A program made the translations under genes and the position numbers. Shown piece after piece: positions 25,293 to 34,028 of a DNA stretch of 64,000 bases; within the stretch, counting starts at the first letter, position 1, and each line of letters starts with the position of its first letter. Source of the stretch: DATEDA01 sp963789885 (GTDB lineage Bacteria > Pseudomonadota > Gammaproteobacteria > Burkholderiales > SG8-39); NCBI GenBank assembly GCA_963789885.1, contig CAWBNB010000021.1, forward strand, positions 124,001 to 188,000, given 5' to 3'. The notes under the pieces were generated by a model that saw only the letters and a list, made by a program, of their open reading frames with translations, searched no databases and was not told the origin of the DNA.

Positions 25293-26149
25293 GCCGTGAC
25301 TCCCTGGGCGCAGCTCGCCGCGAAGTCGGCGATGATCGGATTGACGATCGCCGGGGCGTCGAGATAGGACAGGTGCCCCGGGCCGTCGAGCAGTCGGTAG
25401 TCGGCGCGCGGGAACGCGCGTGCGATGCGCTCGCAGCCCGCCGGCGGCGTGATCGTGTCGGCGGAAGCTGCAACGACGAGCACCCGGCCGGCGTAGCGCG
25501 CCGCATCCTCGACGAGCCGGCCGTGCGCGAGCATGCGGGCGGCCTGTGCGTAACCGTCGGGACGGATCCGCGCGGTGCTCCACGCGGCGAGAGCGCGGGC
25601 CTCCGCGGAAGCCGCTGGCGAGAGCATTCCTGGTGAGGGCTCCAGCGCCATGCCCTCCGGGCCGAGTCGCGCGAGACGCTCGAGACGGGTCGCGAGCCGT
25701 TCCTCCCGCTCCTTCGGATCCGCGAGGCCGTAGCCGCCCGCCGGATTCAGGAGCAGCAGCCCTGCCGTCCGCTCGGGCCGGCTCGCCGCGAAGGCGGTGG
25801 CGATCAGCGCGCCGAGCGAACTCCCGACCAGCACCGCCCGCGCGATCCCGAGCGCATCGAGCAGCCCCGCGAGCGCGCCCGCATAGTCGGCGGCGGTGGG
25901 CGACTCGGCCGGGAGCCGATCCGACTCCCCGTAGCCCGGCGCGTCCCACGCCACCGTGCGGAAGCGTCCGGCGAGGGCTTCGAGCTGCCGCACCCACGAC
26001 CCGGACTGGTTGCCGATGCCGTGCAGCACGCACAGCGCCGGCCCGGTTCCCGCTTCGCGATAGGACACGGTCCCGCGGCCCGTGCGCCGGGTGGCGAGCG
26101 GGCAGGCGGCGACGAGCGCGTCGGCGAGGCGGAGGTCGGGAATCGTCAT
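25289..26149 (-). CDS. Alpha/beta hydrolase
   Basis: A 286-residue alpha/beta-fold hydrolase. The oxyanion region is H-G-I-G-N near residue 44, the nucleophile elbow G-S-S-L-G-A near 107-112, the acid A-S-A-D-T-I near 228, and the catalytic His in G-P-G-H-L-S-Y near 258, so the triad is complete. Relatives include MhpC/BphD-type C-C hydrolases that act on meta-cleavage products, and enol-lactone hydrolases. Next to a ring-cleavage dioxygenase either role is plausible, but the sequence does not decide. It overlaps the cupin gene upstream and the IclR gene downstream by 4 bases each. Confidence 0.87.
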   Translation of the reverse strand: MTIPDLRLADALVAACPLATRRTGRGTVSYREAGTGPALCVLHGIGNQSGSWVRQLEALAGRFRTVAWDAPGYGESDRLPAESPTAADYAGALAGLLDALGIARAVLVGSSLGALIATAFAASRPERTAGLLLLNPAGGYGLADPKEREERLATRLERLARLGPEGMALEPSPGMLSPAASAEARALAAWSTARIRPDGYAQAARMLAHGRLVEDAARYAGRVLVVAASADTITPPAGCERIARAFPRADYRLLDGPGHLSYLDAPAIVNPIIADFAASCAQGVTA

Positions 26150-26742
26150 TCGCCTTCGCTCAGCGCCTTGACTTCAGACGGCGTCTGCGCGCGCTTGATC
26201 TTCGCGAGCGGGCTGTCTGGGGGGTAGGTCGGCGTGATCGGCACCGGCGCGCCGAGCATTACGCACATCAGCGCGTCCTCCTCGCCGATGTTGTGCTCCT
26301 CGCGATAGACGCCGGGCGGGATCGAGATGAGGTCGCGCTCCCCGAGCGTCGCTTCCCAGCGTTCGATCTTGCCGTCGTCGTGGCGCTTCTCGCAGATCAC
26401 CTTCATCTTCCCGCGCATCACGAAGAAGATCTCTTCGACGTCGATATGGATGTGCATCGGACCGATGTGGCCGGCCGGGATCAGCATGGTCGAGAACGTG
26501 AAGTTGCCGGCCGGCACGACGTTCACGTCGGCCGCGACGCCGGTGCCGCCGGTGCCGACGTAGCGCATTTGCGCGCGGCGGTACTTCGGGTCGTAGTCGG
26601 CCTGGAACTTGAGCGCGTTCCAGTCGTACTTGCGGGTGGAATGCCGCGCGACGCGCGTATCCATCCACTGCTGGAGGCTCGCGCCTGCGGGGCGATCCCA
26701 CGAGCGCTTCGTTTGCAGGTCCTTGACAGGCTGGTCAGCCAT
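26146..26742 (-). CDS. Cupin-domain protein
   Basis: A 198-residue single-cupin protein. The metal-site pattern is H-I-H-I-D-V-E-E-I-F-F-V near residues 95-106 and a second motif around P-P-G-V-Y-R-E-E-H-N near 140. This gives the His/Glu ligands typical of metal-binding cupins such as small dioxygenases or isomerases. The ATG at 26742 is chosen because the sequence M-A-D-Q-P begins a clean domain boundary and AAAGGAC lies upstream. It overlaps the alpha/beta hydrolase start. It could be an auxiliary ring-cleavage or isomerising enzyme in the pathway. Confidence 0.8.
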   Translation of the reverse strand: MADQPVKDLQTKRSWDRPAGASLQQWMDTRVARHSTRKYDWNALKFQADYDPKYRRAQMRYVGTGGTGVAADVNVVPAGNFTFSTMLIPAGHIGPMHIHIDVEEIFFVMRGKMKVICEKRHDDGKIERWEATLGERDLISIPPGVYREEHNIGEEDALMCVMLGAPVPITPTYPPDSPLAKIKRAQTPSEVKALSEGE

Positions 26743-26771
26743 GAGTGGTCGTCCTTTCGGGGAGAGTCGAT

Positions 26772-27503
26772 TCAGTGCATCACGAACCCGCCGTTCACGG
26801 CGAGCAGCTGGCCGGTCACGAACCCGGCTCCAGCGGAAAGCAGGTAGGTCACCGCGCCGGAGACGTCCTCGGGCAGCTGTGCGCGATTGATCGCGCGGCC
26901 TTCCATGTAGAGGCGATGGCGCTCCGCCGGCACGTACTCGGTCGCTTCGACGAGGGTCAGGCCGGGCGCCACGGCGTTCACCGTGATGCCGTCGGGACCG
27001 AGCTCGCGGGCCATCGACTTCGTCATCGCGACGACGGCGCCCTTGCTCGCGACGTACGCGAGGAGTCGCGGTGCGCCCCAGAGCGCGGTGTCGGAGGCGA
27101 TGTTGATCACGCGACCGCTGCCGCTCGCGCGGAGGTGGCGCGCGGCGGCCCGGGTCATCAGCCAGGTGCCGCGCACGTTGACCGTCATCACCCGGTCCCA
27201 GACCTCGACGTCCAGCTCGTCGAGCGTCTTGCCCCCGGAGCTGGTGATCGCGCCGTTGTTCACCAGGCCGTCCAGGCCCCCGATGGCCTCGGCGGCTTTG
27301 GCGGCGCACGCGTCGATGGAGGCGGGGAGAGCGAGGTCGAGCGGGACGAACGCGGCGCCGATCTCCTTCGCGCTCGCACGGCCCGCATCCTCGAGGATGT
27401 CCGCGATCGCGACACGTGCACCGGCGGCGAGCGCCGCTTCGGCGAACTTGCGGCCGAGGCCACGGGCCCCGCCGGTGATCAGGATGCGCCGGTCGCGGAG
27501 CAT
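26772..27503 (-). CDS. SDR family oxidoreductase (classical)
   Basis: A 243-residue short-chain dehydrogenase with every classical motif: T-G-G-A-R-G-L-G-R (residues 9-17), N-N-G near 88, the catalytic Ser in N-I-A-S-D near 137, and Y-V-A-S-K near 150-154. It ends with L-A-V-N-G-G. In Rieske pathways an SDR often dehydrogenates the cis-diol made by the oxygenase, and this copy is the better candidate for that step because the other SDR in the operon (22234-23040) lacks the catalytic Tyr/Lys. Confidence 0.9.
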   Translation of the reverse strand: MLRDRRILITGGARGLGRKFAEAALAAGARVAIADILEDAGRASAKEIGAAFVPLDLALPASIDACAAKAAEAIGGLDGLVNNGAITSSGGKTLDELDVEVWDRVMTVNVRGTWLMTRAAARHLRASGSGRVINIASDTALWGAPRLLAYVASKGAVVAMTKSMARELGPDGITVNAVAPGLTLVEATEYVPAERHRLYMEGRAINRAQLPEDVSGAVTYLLSAGAGFVTGQLLAVNGGFVMH

Positions 27504-27509
27504 CGGCGC

Positions 27510-27821
27510 TCAGTCGACCTTCAGGTAGAGACGGTCGCCTTCACGCTTGACGGCGTAAGAGGCGAGATCGCGGCCGCCCGGCTCCTTCGTGCACTTGCCG
27601 GTCGGGATGTGGAACTTCGCGCCGTGCAGCGGGCACTCGATCTCTTCGCCGTCGACGAATCCCTGCGAGAGGAGCGCATAGGCATGGGGGCAGACGTCCT
27701 CGAGCGCGTAGTAGCGTCCGTTCAGCAAGTAGAGCCCGATCTCGCGCTCGCCCACCTTCACGGTGAGGGGGAGGTCGTCGGCGAGGTCTGCCGCTGCTGC
27801 TACGTCGTGCCAGTCCGCCAT
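27510..27821 (-). CDS. Rieske-type [2Fe-2S] ferredoxin
   Basis: A 103-residue soluble Rieske ferredoxin. Cluster ligands are C-P-H-A-Y near residues 43-47 and C-P-L-H-G near 62-66, and the short length with no signal or membrane segment matches BphF/CarAc-type electron carriers. It is the first gene of the minus-strand block and follows a GGAGGG ribosome site. It should shuttle electrons from the reductase (16120) to the oxygenase (23048). The long distance between the three component genes is unusual but they share one strand and block. Confidence 0.93.
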   Translation of the reverse strand: MADWHDVAAAADLADDLPLTVKVGEREIGLYLLNGRYYALEDVCPHAYALLSQGFVDGEEIECPLHGAKFHIPTGKCTKEPGGRDLASYAVKREGDRLYLKVD

Positions 27822-27859
27822 GGATTGCCCTCCTATATAGTGTGTTGTGTGTTTTACTA

Positions 27860-27887
27860 ATGAAACAACGTTCCTCGATATGAAACA
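27860..27887. promoter_or_regulatory. Direct-repeat operator candidate in the divergent promoter region
   Basis: ATGAAACA occurs at 27860-27867 and again at 27880-27887, exactly 20 bases apart, so both copies face the same side of the helix. They sit in an AT-rich island of an otherwise G+C-rich 209-base spacer between the ferredoxin gene (leftward) and the second AspDH-like gene (rightward). The IclR protein of the operon is the obvious candidate to bind here. Confidence 0.45.
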
Positions 27888-28030
27888 TGATGCCTCCGGT
27901 CCCCGAACCTGTCAAGCGATTTCGTCCGACGGGGTTCGGCGGGGTCGGCGGAGCAACCGGCTGTGGCGATGCCCGCGCTGTTCGCCGAGCGCGGCGCCCG
28001 CTACAGTGAGCGCCCCCGGAAGGAGAGGCC

Positions 28031-28842
28031 ATGCGGCACATCTTGATCATCGGCATGGGCGGGATCGGCCGCCACGTCGCGCAGGCGCTGCAGAAGCGAC
28101 GCGACCCGGGTGCGACTGTCGATCCTGGTGCGCAAGCAGTACGTCGCCGAGGTGAAGGCGCGTGGTGGAGGAGGTGGCGCCGGGGGACGTCCAGGTGGTC
28201 GACCAGTTCGAGCGGCTCACCGACATTCCGGAGCTCGCGGTCGAGTGCGCGGGCCACACCGCGGTGGCGGAGTACGGCGAAACCTGCCTGACGAGCGGAG
28301 CGGACTTCCTGGTGACCTCGGTCGGCGCGCTGACCGACGCCGCCCTGCTGCATCGGCTGGAGCGCGCGAGCCGCACCCACATCGGCAAGGTGCTGATCCC
28401 GGCCGGGGCGCTCGCGGGGATCGACGCGCTCGCGGCCGCGCGGCTCGGCGGGCTCGAGCGCGTGCGCTACACGTCGCGCAAGCTGCCGCTCGCGTGGCTC
28501 GGCACGCCGGCGGAGAAGATGTGCGACCTCGGCTCGCTCACGACGTCGACCGAGTTCTATACCGGCAACGCGGGCGATGCCGCGCGGCTCTTCCCGCAGA
28601 ACGCGAACGTCGCCGCGACGATCGCGCTCGCCGGGCTCGGGTTCGACCGGACCGAAGTGTCGCTGAGCGCCGACCCGCAGGCGCCGGGCAACGTGCACAT
28701 CATCGAAGCGGAGGGTGGGTTCGGACGGCTCCGCGTGGAGATCGAGAACAAGCCGCTCGAGGAGAACCCGAAGACCTCGGCGCTCGCCGCGCTGTCGGTG
28801 CTGCGCGCGATCCAGAACCGGATCGGCGCGATCCAGATCTAG
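28031..28842 (+). pseudogene. Second aspartate-dehydrogenase-like gene, two frameshifts near the N-terminus
   Basis: The ATG at 28031 follows AAGGAGAGGCC. It begins a Rossmann motif G-M-G-G-I-G; the frame then shifts near 28105-28111 and again near 28158-28163, after which an intact NadX/DUF108 domain continues to 28842. Joined, the frames give about 270 residues with N-A-N-V-A-A-T, the N-V-H-I-I His and E-N-P-K-T-S-A-L-A-A-L-S, closely parallel to the homologue at 19750. Both shifts equal one added base each. It could be a real pseudogene or two sequence errors. It is divergent from the Rieske operon and overlaps the ftsH stop by 4 bases. Confidence 0.75.
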
Positions 28843-30675
28843 GCCGCCAGCGGCGAGGACGCCGCCGCTGCCGCGGCCTGCAGCACCTTGAGATCGTCCT
28901 CGTTCAGCGTTTCCTTCTGCAGCAGGAGCTGCGCGCCCCGCTCGAGGATGGCGCGCCTGGCGGTGAGTATTCCGACCGCCTTGGCGAACGCGCGCTCGAC
29001 GAGTGTCTTGACCGCGGCGTCGATCTCGCGCGCGGTCTCCTCGCTGAACTCCCGGGCCTTCACCGCGCCGCCGGGGGTGGCGAGGAACGGGCTCGGCTCG
29101 GACTCGTACGCGACCTGCCCGAGCTTCTCGACCATCCCGAAGCGCATGACCATGCTGCGCGCGATGTTGGCGACCTTCTGGAGGTCGTCTGCCGCGCCGG
29201 TGGAGATCTCGTCGAAGACGACGTGCTCGGCGGCGCGTCCGCCGAGCAGCACTGCCATCTTGTTCTCCAGCTCGGTCGTCGTCATCAGGAACCGGTCCTC
29301 GAGGGGGCGCTGGATCGTGTAGCCGAGCGCGCCGATGCCGCGCGGGATGATCGAGATCTTGTGGACCGGATCGGAGCCGGGCAGGGTCATCGCCACCAGG
29401 GCGTGGCCCATCTCGTGGTACGCGACGGTGCGGCGTTCCTTCTCGTTGAGGACGCGGTTCTTTTTCTCCAGCCCGGCGACGATGCGCTCGATGCCGTCGT
29501 TGAAGTCCTGCAGCGCGACCGCGGTCGCCCCGCGGCGCGTCGCGAGGAGCGCGGCCTCGTTCACCAGGTTCGCGAGGTCGGCGCCCGAGAAGCCCGGCGT
29601 GAGCGCGGCGATCTTCTCCGGATCGACGTCGGCCGCGAGCGTCACTTTCTTCAGGTGCACGTCGAGGATCGCGATCCGGCCGCGCTTGTCCGGCCGGTCG
29701 ACGAGCACCTGCCGGTCGAAGCGCCCGGCGCGCAGCAGCGCCGGGTCGAGGATCTCGGGCCGGTTGGTCGCGGCGAGCAGGATGAGGCCGCTCGAGGGGT
29801 CGAAGCCGTCGAGCTCGACCAGCAGCTGGTTGAGCGTCTGCTCCTTCTCGTCGTGGCCGCCGACGCCGTACGCGCCGCGGGCGCGGCCGAGCGCGTCGAG
29901 CTCGTCGATGAAGATGATGGCCGGCGCGAGCTTGCGCGCCTGCTCGAAGAGATCGCGGACGCGCGCCGCCCCGACGCCGACGAACATCTCGACGAACTCC
30001 GAGCCGTTGATCGACAGGAACGGCACGCCGGCCTCGCCGGCCACCGCGCGGGCGAGGAGGGTCTTGCCGGTGCCGGGCGGACCGACGAGCAGGACCCCCT
30101 TCGGGCAGCCGCCCGCCCAGCCGGCCGTAGTCCTTCGGGTTCTTGAGGAACTGGACGACCTCCTTCAGCTCGTCCTTCGCCTCGTCGACGCCGGCCACGT
30201 CCTCGAACGTCACCTTGACGTCCTTCTCCATGTAGACCTTGGCCTTGCTCTTGCCGATCGACAGGAACCCGCCGCCCATGCCGCCCCGCTCGGCGAACCG
30301 ACGCATCAGGAACCACCACAGGCCGAAGAACACGAGCGCGGGCACCACGAAACCGAGGAGGTCGCGCAGGAGGGTGCTTTCGATCACCCCGGTGTACTTG
30401 ACGTTGTACTGCTCGAGGTCCTTCGCCAACCGTTCGTCGACGCGGACCGCGGCGAACCGGGTGCGCTTGTCGGACAGGGGTTCCTTGAACTTGCCCTCGA
30501 CCGTGTTTTCGCGGACCACGACCTCCTCGATCTTGCCCTGCTTGAGGTAGTCGACGAACTCGCTGTAGGTGATCGGCTCGACCGAGCGCGTCTCGACCCA
30601 GACGCCGTGCAGCCACAGCACGGCGAGCGCGGCCAGGATGAAGTACCAGACGTTGATTTGCGTTTGTCGTTCCAT
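28839..30675 (-). pseudogene. ftsH: FtsH-type membrane AAA+ zinc metalloprotease (FtsH2-like paralogue), one frameshift
   Basis: Joined frames give about 612 residues. There are two N-terminal membrane segments (about 10-30 and 105-125), then an AAA+ module starting V-T-F-E-D-V-A-G-V-D-E-A-K, Walker B F-I-D-E-L-D-A-L-G, and the zinc site H-E-M-G-H near 421. An extra C in the CCC run complementary to 30103-30105 shifts the frame just before the Walker A G-P-P-G-T-G-K-T. The N-terminus (M-E-R-Q-T-Q-I-N-V-W-Y) is like the accessory FtsH2 type rather than the housekeeping FtsH, and rlmE/folP are not adjacent. So it is probably not the cell's only FtsH. Confidence 0.85.
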
Positions 30676-30837
30676 CGGGAGGGGTGAAAGGCGATTGCGC
30701 GATGTGGAGCGCGATTTTCCGGTTGCGGAGGGCGCCCGCCGGGATCAGAATTCCCGGCGAGCGGTCGTACCTGACATCGAGCGCGTCCGGATAGGGGAAA
30801 TGGGTCCGCCGGACGCGGATTCAAGGAGGCAGCAGCC

Positions 30838-31122
30838 ATGGGCCGAGCGATTCCCGAGCCGCCGCGCGACTTCGAGAAGACCACCATCATCCAGCGCCCC
30901 GACGGGTTCTACTGGCTGTCGGAGGCGACCGGCGAAGAATACGGCCCGTTCCCCACCCGCGCCGAGGCGCTGGCCGACATCCAGTTCGGCGGCGAGACGG
31001 ACGAGGTCGAGGCCGACGAGATGGTGGAGGAGGCCGAAGCCGACATCGGCGTATCCGGCTGGGTCGACCCCGACACCGGTGATCTCGGCGAGAGCTGGAC
31101 GCCGCGGCTCGAGGATCATTAG
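30838..31122 (+). CDS. Small acidic conserved-type protein of unknown function
   Basis: A 94-residue protein with an ideal ribosome site (AAGGAGG) before the ATG. It has a compact N-terminal part (T-T-I-I-Q-R-P-D-G-F-Y-W-L, then G-P-F-P-T-R-A-E-A) resembling short KTSC/DUF-type beta modules, followed by a strongly acidic stretch and the tail W-V-D-P-D-T-G-D-L-G-E-S. There is no signal peptide or membrane segment. I do not recognise a characterised family. It is divergent from ftsH and overlaps the convergent membrane protein gene by 4 bases. Confidence 0.75.
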   Translation: MGRAIPEPPRDFEKTTIIQRPDGFYWLSEATGEEYGPFPTRAEALADIQFGGETDEVEADEMVEEAEADIGVSGWVDPDTGDLGESWTPRLEDH

Positions 31123-31718
31123 CCGGGCGCGCGCGCGCCGTTCGCGAGTTTCCCGAGCAGGCGCCTGAGCGCGCGGAAGAGTTTCGGCACGAGCCAGGCC
31201 GCCGCGGCGAGGAAGAGGACGAGCAGGACGAGGAATACCGCCGGCGCCTTGAGCGCAGCCAGGAAGCCGGCCGGCACCAGCAGGTCCTCCCCGAACGATG
31301 CGGCCCAGTTGGAGAACGGCTCGGGCGAAGTGTTGATGATCGCTCGCGTGCCGGCCTTGGCGAGATGCGCGCCGGAGGCGATCGCCCCGCCGAGGATCGC
31401 GGCCACCATCACCCACACCGGATCCGCCTGACCGAGCGCCGCGGCGGCCAGCACCGCGCCCGCCGGGACGCGGATGAAGGTGTGCACCGCATCCCAGACG
31501 CTGTCGAACGCCGGCACCTTGTCGGCGAGGAATTCGCCGAGGGTCATTACGCCCGAGGCGGCCAGCACGAGCGGGTGCTGAAGCACCTGGAGCGCTGGAG
31601 GCAGCTCCAGGTAGCCGAAGTGGGCCATCGCGCCGGCGAGGAACAGCACCGCGTACAGCCGGATGCCGCTCGCCCAGGCGAGGCCCGCGCCGAGCGCGAT
31701 GCTGTGCAGCCAGTCCAT
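31119..31718 (-). CDS. DUF4126-type integral membrane protein
   Basis: A 199-residue hydrophobic protein with about four to five membrane segments. The pattern G-L-A-W-A-S-G-I-R-L-Y, L-A-D-K-V-P-A-F-D-S-V-W-D near residue 67, and the Gly-rich L-G-G-A-I-A-S-G-A-H near 110 match the DUF4126 family, whose function is unknown. It converges on the small acidic protein gene with a 4-base overlap and is divergent from the Liv transporter operon. Confidence 0.8.
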   Translation of the reverse strand: MDWLHSIALGAGLAWASGIRLYAVLFLAGAMAHFGYLELPPALQVLQHPLVLAASGVMTLGEFLADKVPAFDSVWDAVHTFIRVPAGAVLAAAALGQADPVWVMVAAILGGAIASGAHLAKAGTRAIINTSPEPFSNWAASFGEDLLVPAGFLAALKAPAVFLVLLVLFLAAAAWLVPKLFRALRRLLGKLANGARAPG

Positions 31719-31875
31719 TCGTCATTATAGGAAGCAGGAGGGCGCAGTTTGCATCGCCCGGCCCCGCGATGGGACAATCCGCGCCGGTCAGCCGGCGGCC
31801 CCGGGTCTTTGCGGGGGGAGAGCAAGAACGAGCGCCGCGCCCCGCGTCCCGTCGCTTACCCGAGGAGGCAGGTCC

Positions 31876-33129
31876 ATGAGCACGCATCGTCCTATCGCCC
31901 CCCCCAAGCGCCGCCGCGTTCTGCAGGCGGCTGCGGCGTCCGCAGCCCTGACGAGCCTCGGGTTCCCGGCGATCGTCCGCGGACAAGGCACCGCGCTGAA
32001 GGTCGGCGTGCTGCTGCCACGCTCGGGTTTCCAGGGATTCATCGGCCAGTCGTGCCAGAAGGGCGCCGACATCGCGCCGGGCGTGCTCAAGGAACTGCTC
32101 GGCGTCAACGTGGAGCTGATGAACGCCGACACCGAGACCAACGTCGACACCGCGCGCACCCGCGCCGAGCGGCTGATCCAGGAGGGCGCGCACGTGCTCG
32201 TCGGCCCGTTCGATTCCGGCGCCGCCGCCGCGATCGCGCAGGTCGCCGAGCAGCGCGGCGTGCCGTTCGTGATCAACATTGCCGCCGCGCCGCAGATCAC
32301 CGAGCAGGGCTACGGCTACGTGTTCCGCAACTTCCCGACCGCGGTCGATCTCGTCACCAACGGCCTCGCGCTGATCGGCGATCTCTTCCGGGCGACGAGC
32401 ACCGTGCCGCGCACTGCGGTGTACATGCACGTCAACGACACCTTCGGACAGGCGAACACCAAGGCGATCCAGGCGATCCTGCCGCGTCTCACTCAGCTAC
32501 CGTTCAAGGTGGTCGACACGATCTCCTACGATCCGGCGACCAAGGACCTGACCGTCGAAGTGTCGAAGGCGAAAGCGACGAAAGCGGATTTCGTGCTGCT
32601 CGTCTCGCGGCTGAACGACGCCATCATCCTCCGGCGCGAGATGGTGAAGCAGCGCTGGAACCCGATGGGCCTGGTGAGCCCGGGCTCGCCCGGCATGTAC
32701 GAGGAGCAGTTCTACAAGGCCCTCGGCAAGCTCTCCGAGTACTGCATCTCGAACGTGCCCTGGTATGACCCGAAGGCGCCACTCACGAAAACCGTGGACG
32801 CGGCGTTCCGGAAGCAGTTTCCGAGCGACTCGCTCAAGTTCCACGCGCTCAACGTGGGCTTCACGTTCGAGGCGATCATGATCGCCGCCGACGCCTACCG
32901 GCGGTCGAAGTCGACCGCGGCGAAAGCGCTGACCGATGCGATCAAGCAGACCAACATCACGTCGCGGATGATGCTCGGCGGCCCGATCAAGTTCAGCGCG
33001 AAGGGGCAGGTCGAGGGCATCGGCTCGGCGTGCATCCAGAACCTCAAGCTCAGTCCGACGGTCGTCCTGCCGGTCGCGGTCGCCGAGGCAAAGCCGGTGT
33101 TTCCGGCGCCCGACTACAAGCCGGCGTAG
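31876..33129 (+). CDS. ABC transporter substrate-binding protein, branched-chain amino acid (LivK-like) type
   Basis: A 417-residue periplasmic binding protein. The start has GAGGAGG upstream. Residues 10-36 form a Tat-like signal (K-R-R-R-V-L-Q, then an Ala-rich core), and the mature chain begins L-K-V-G-V-L-L-P-R-S-G-F. The type I periplasmic fold is evident in A-D-T-E-T-N-V-D and L-V-G-P-F-D-S-G-A-A-A-A. In this family ligands range from branched-chain amino acids to aromatic acids, urea and amides. It is the first gene of a complete five-gene importer. Confidence 0.92.
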   Translation: MSTHRPIAPPKRRRVLQAAAASAALTSLGFPAIVRGQGTALKVGVLLPRSGFQGFIGQSCQKGADIAPGVLKELLGVNVELMNADTETNVDTARTRAERLIQEGAHVLVGPFDSGAAAAIAQVAEQRGVPFVINIAAAPQITEQGYGYVFRNFPTAVDLVTNGLALIGDLFRATSTVPRTAVYMHVNDTFGQANTKAIQAILPRLTQLPFKVVDTISYDPATKDLTVEVSKAKATKADFVLLVSRLNDAIILRREMVKQRWNPMGLVSPGSPGMYEEQFYKALGKLSEYCISNVPWYDPKAPLTKTVDAAFRKQFPSDSLKFHALNVGFTFEAIMIAADAYRRSKSTAAKALTDAIKQTNITSRMMLGGPIKFSAKGQVEGIGSACIQNLKLSPTVVLPVAVAEAKPVFPAPDYKPA

Positions 33130-33158
33130 GACGCACCGCGCGGGAGGGCCGGCCCGTC

Positions 33159-34028
33159 ATGGACCCGGTCAACGTCGCGAACCTCGCCGTCGCCGGCGTC
33201 CTCACCGGCCTCGTTTACGGCCTGATGGCGCTCGGGCTGTCGGTGATCTTCGGCGTCGTGCGGGTCGTGAATTTCGCGCACGGCGAGATGATGACGGTCG
33301 CGATGTACGCGACGGTCGTGCTCTTCGCCGCGCTGGGGCTAGACCCGTTCCTCGCCATCGTGCCCGTGGCGGCCGCGTTCTTCGCCTTCGGCTACGCGCT
33401 GCAGGCAACGCTGATCAACCCGTTCATCACCCGGCCCGAGCACTCGCAGTTCATGCTGCTCGTCGCGGTCGCGATCATCATGGTCAACGCGCTGCTGATG
33501 ATCTTCGGCCCGAGCGCGCGCAACGTCCAGCTCGACTACCTGCTCGAGTCGATCGAGCTCGGGCCGCTGCTGTTGGACCGCGGCAAGCTGTACGCCGCCG
33601 CCGTCGCCTGCGTGACAGCGGGTCTGCTCTTCGCGTTCTTCAAGTTCACGCGCACCGGGACGGCGATCCGCGCCTGCGCGGACAACTATCTCGGCGCGCG
33701 GGTGGTGGGCCTCAACGTGAAGCGCTATTACGCGTTCACGTTCGGGCTGGGCGCAGCGTGCGTCGCCGTCGCCGGCTGCATGATGTGCCTGCTGGTCGAC
33801 GTGACCCCGGTCCTCGGGCCCGCGTACACGCTGCTCGCGTTCGTGATCGTCATCGTGGGCGGGCTCGGCTCGATGGGCGGCGCGCTCCTCGGCGGGGTGC
33901 TCATCGGCGTGTCCGAGGCGCTCGCCGGCCTGTTCATCGAGCCGTCGGCGAAGAGCATGTTCAGCTTCGCGCTGCTCATCCTCGTGCTGCTTTTCCGCCC
34001 GCAGGGGCTGCTCGGGAAGCGGATGTGA
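33159..34028 (+). CDS. livH: Branched-chain amino acid-type ABC permease (LivH)
   Basis: A 289-residue inner-membrane permease with about eight hydrophobic segments. It shows the LivH signatures G-L-V-Y-G-L-M-A-L-G-L-S-V-I-F-G-V near the N-terminus, V-N-F-A-H-G-E near 40, and the EAA-like loop G-L-G-S-M-G-G-A near 245. The ATG at 33159 gives the family length. It overlaps livM by 4 bases (GTGA). Confidence 0.93.
   Translation: MDPVNVANLAVAGVLTGLVYGLMALGLSVIFGVVRVVNFAHGEMMTVAMYATVVLFAALGLDPFLAIVPVAAAFFAFGYALQATLINPFITRPEHSQFMLLVAVAIIMVNALLMIFGPSARNVQLDYLLESIELGPLLLDRGKLYAAAVACVTAGLLFAFFKFTRTGTAIRACADNYLGARVVGLNVKRYYAFTFGLGAACVAVAGCMMCLLVDVTPVLGPAYTLLAFVIVIVGGLGSMGGALLGGVLIGVSEALAGLFIEPSAKSMFSFALLILVLLFRPQGLLGKRM

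Noticed and set aside
28839..30675. FtsH as the housekeeping protease, with the frameshift taken as lethal
   Set aside because: The N-terminus and gene context fit an accessory FtsH2-type paralogue, and the indel is probably an assembly error.
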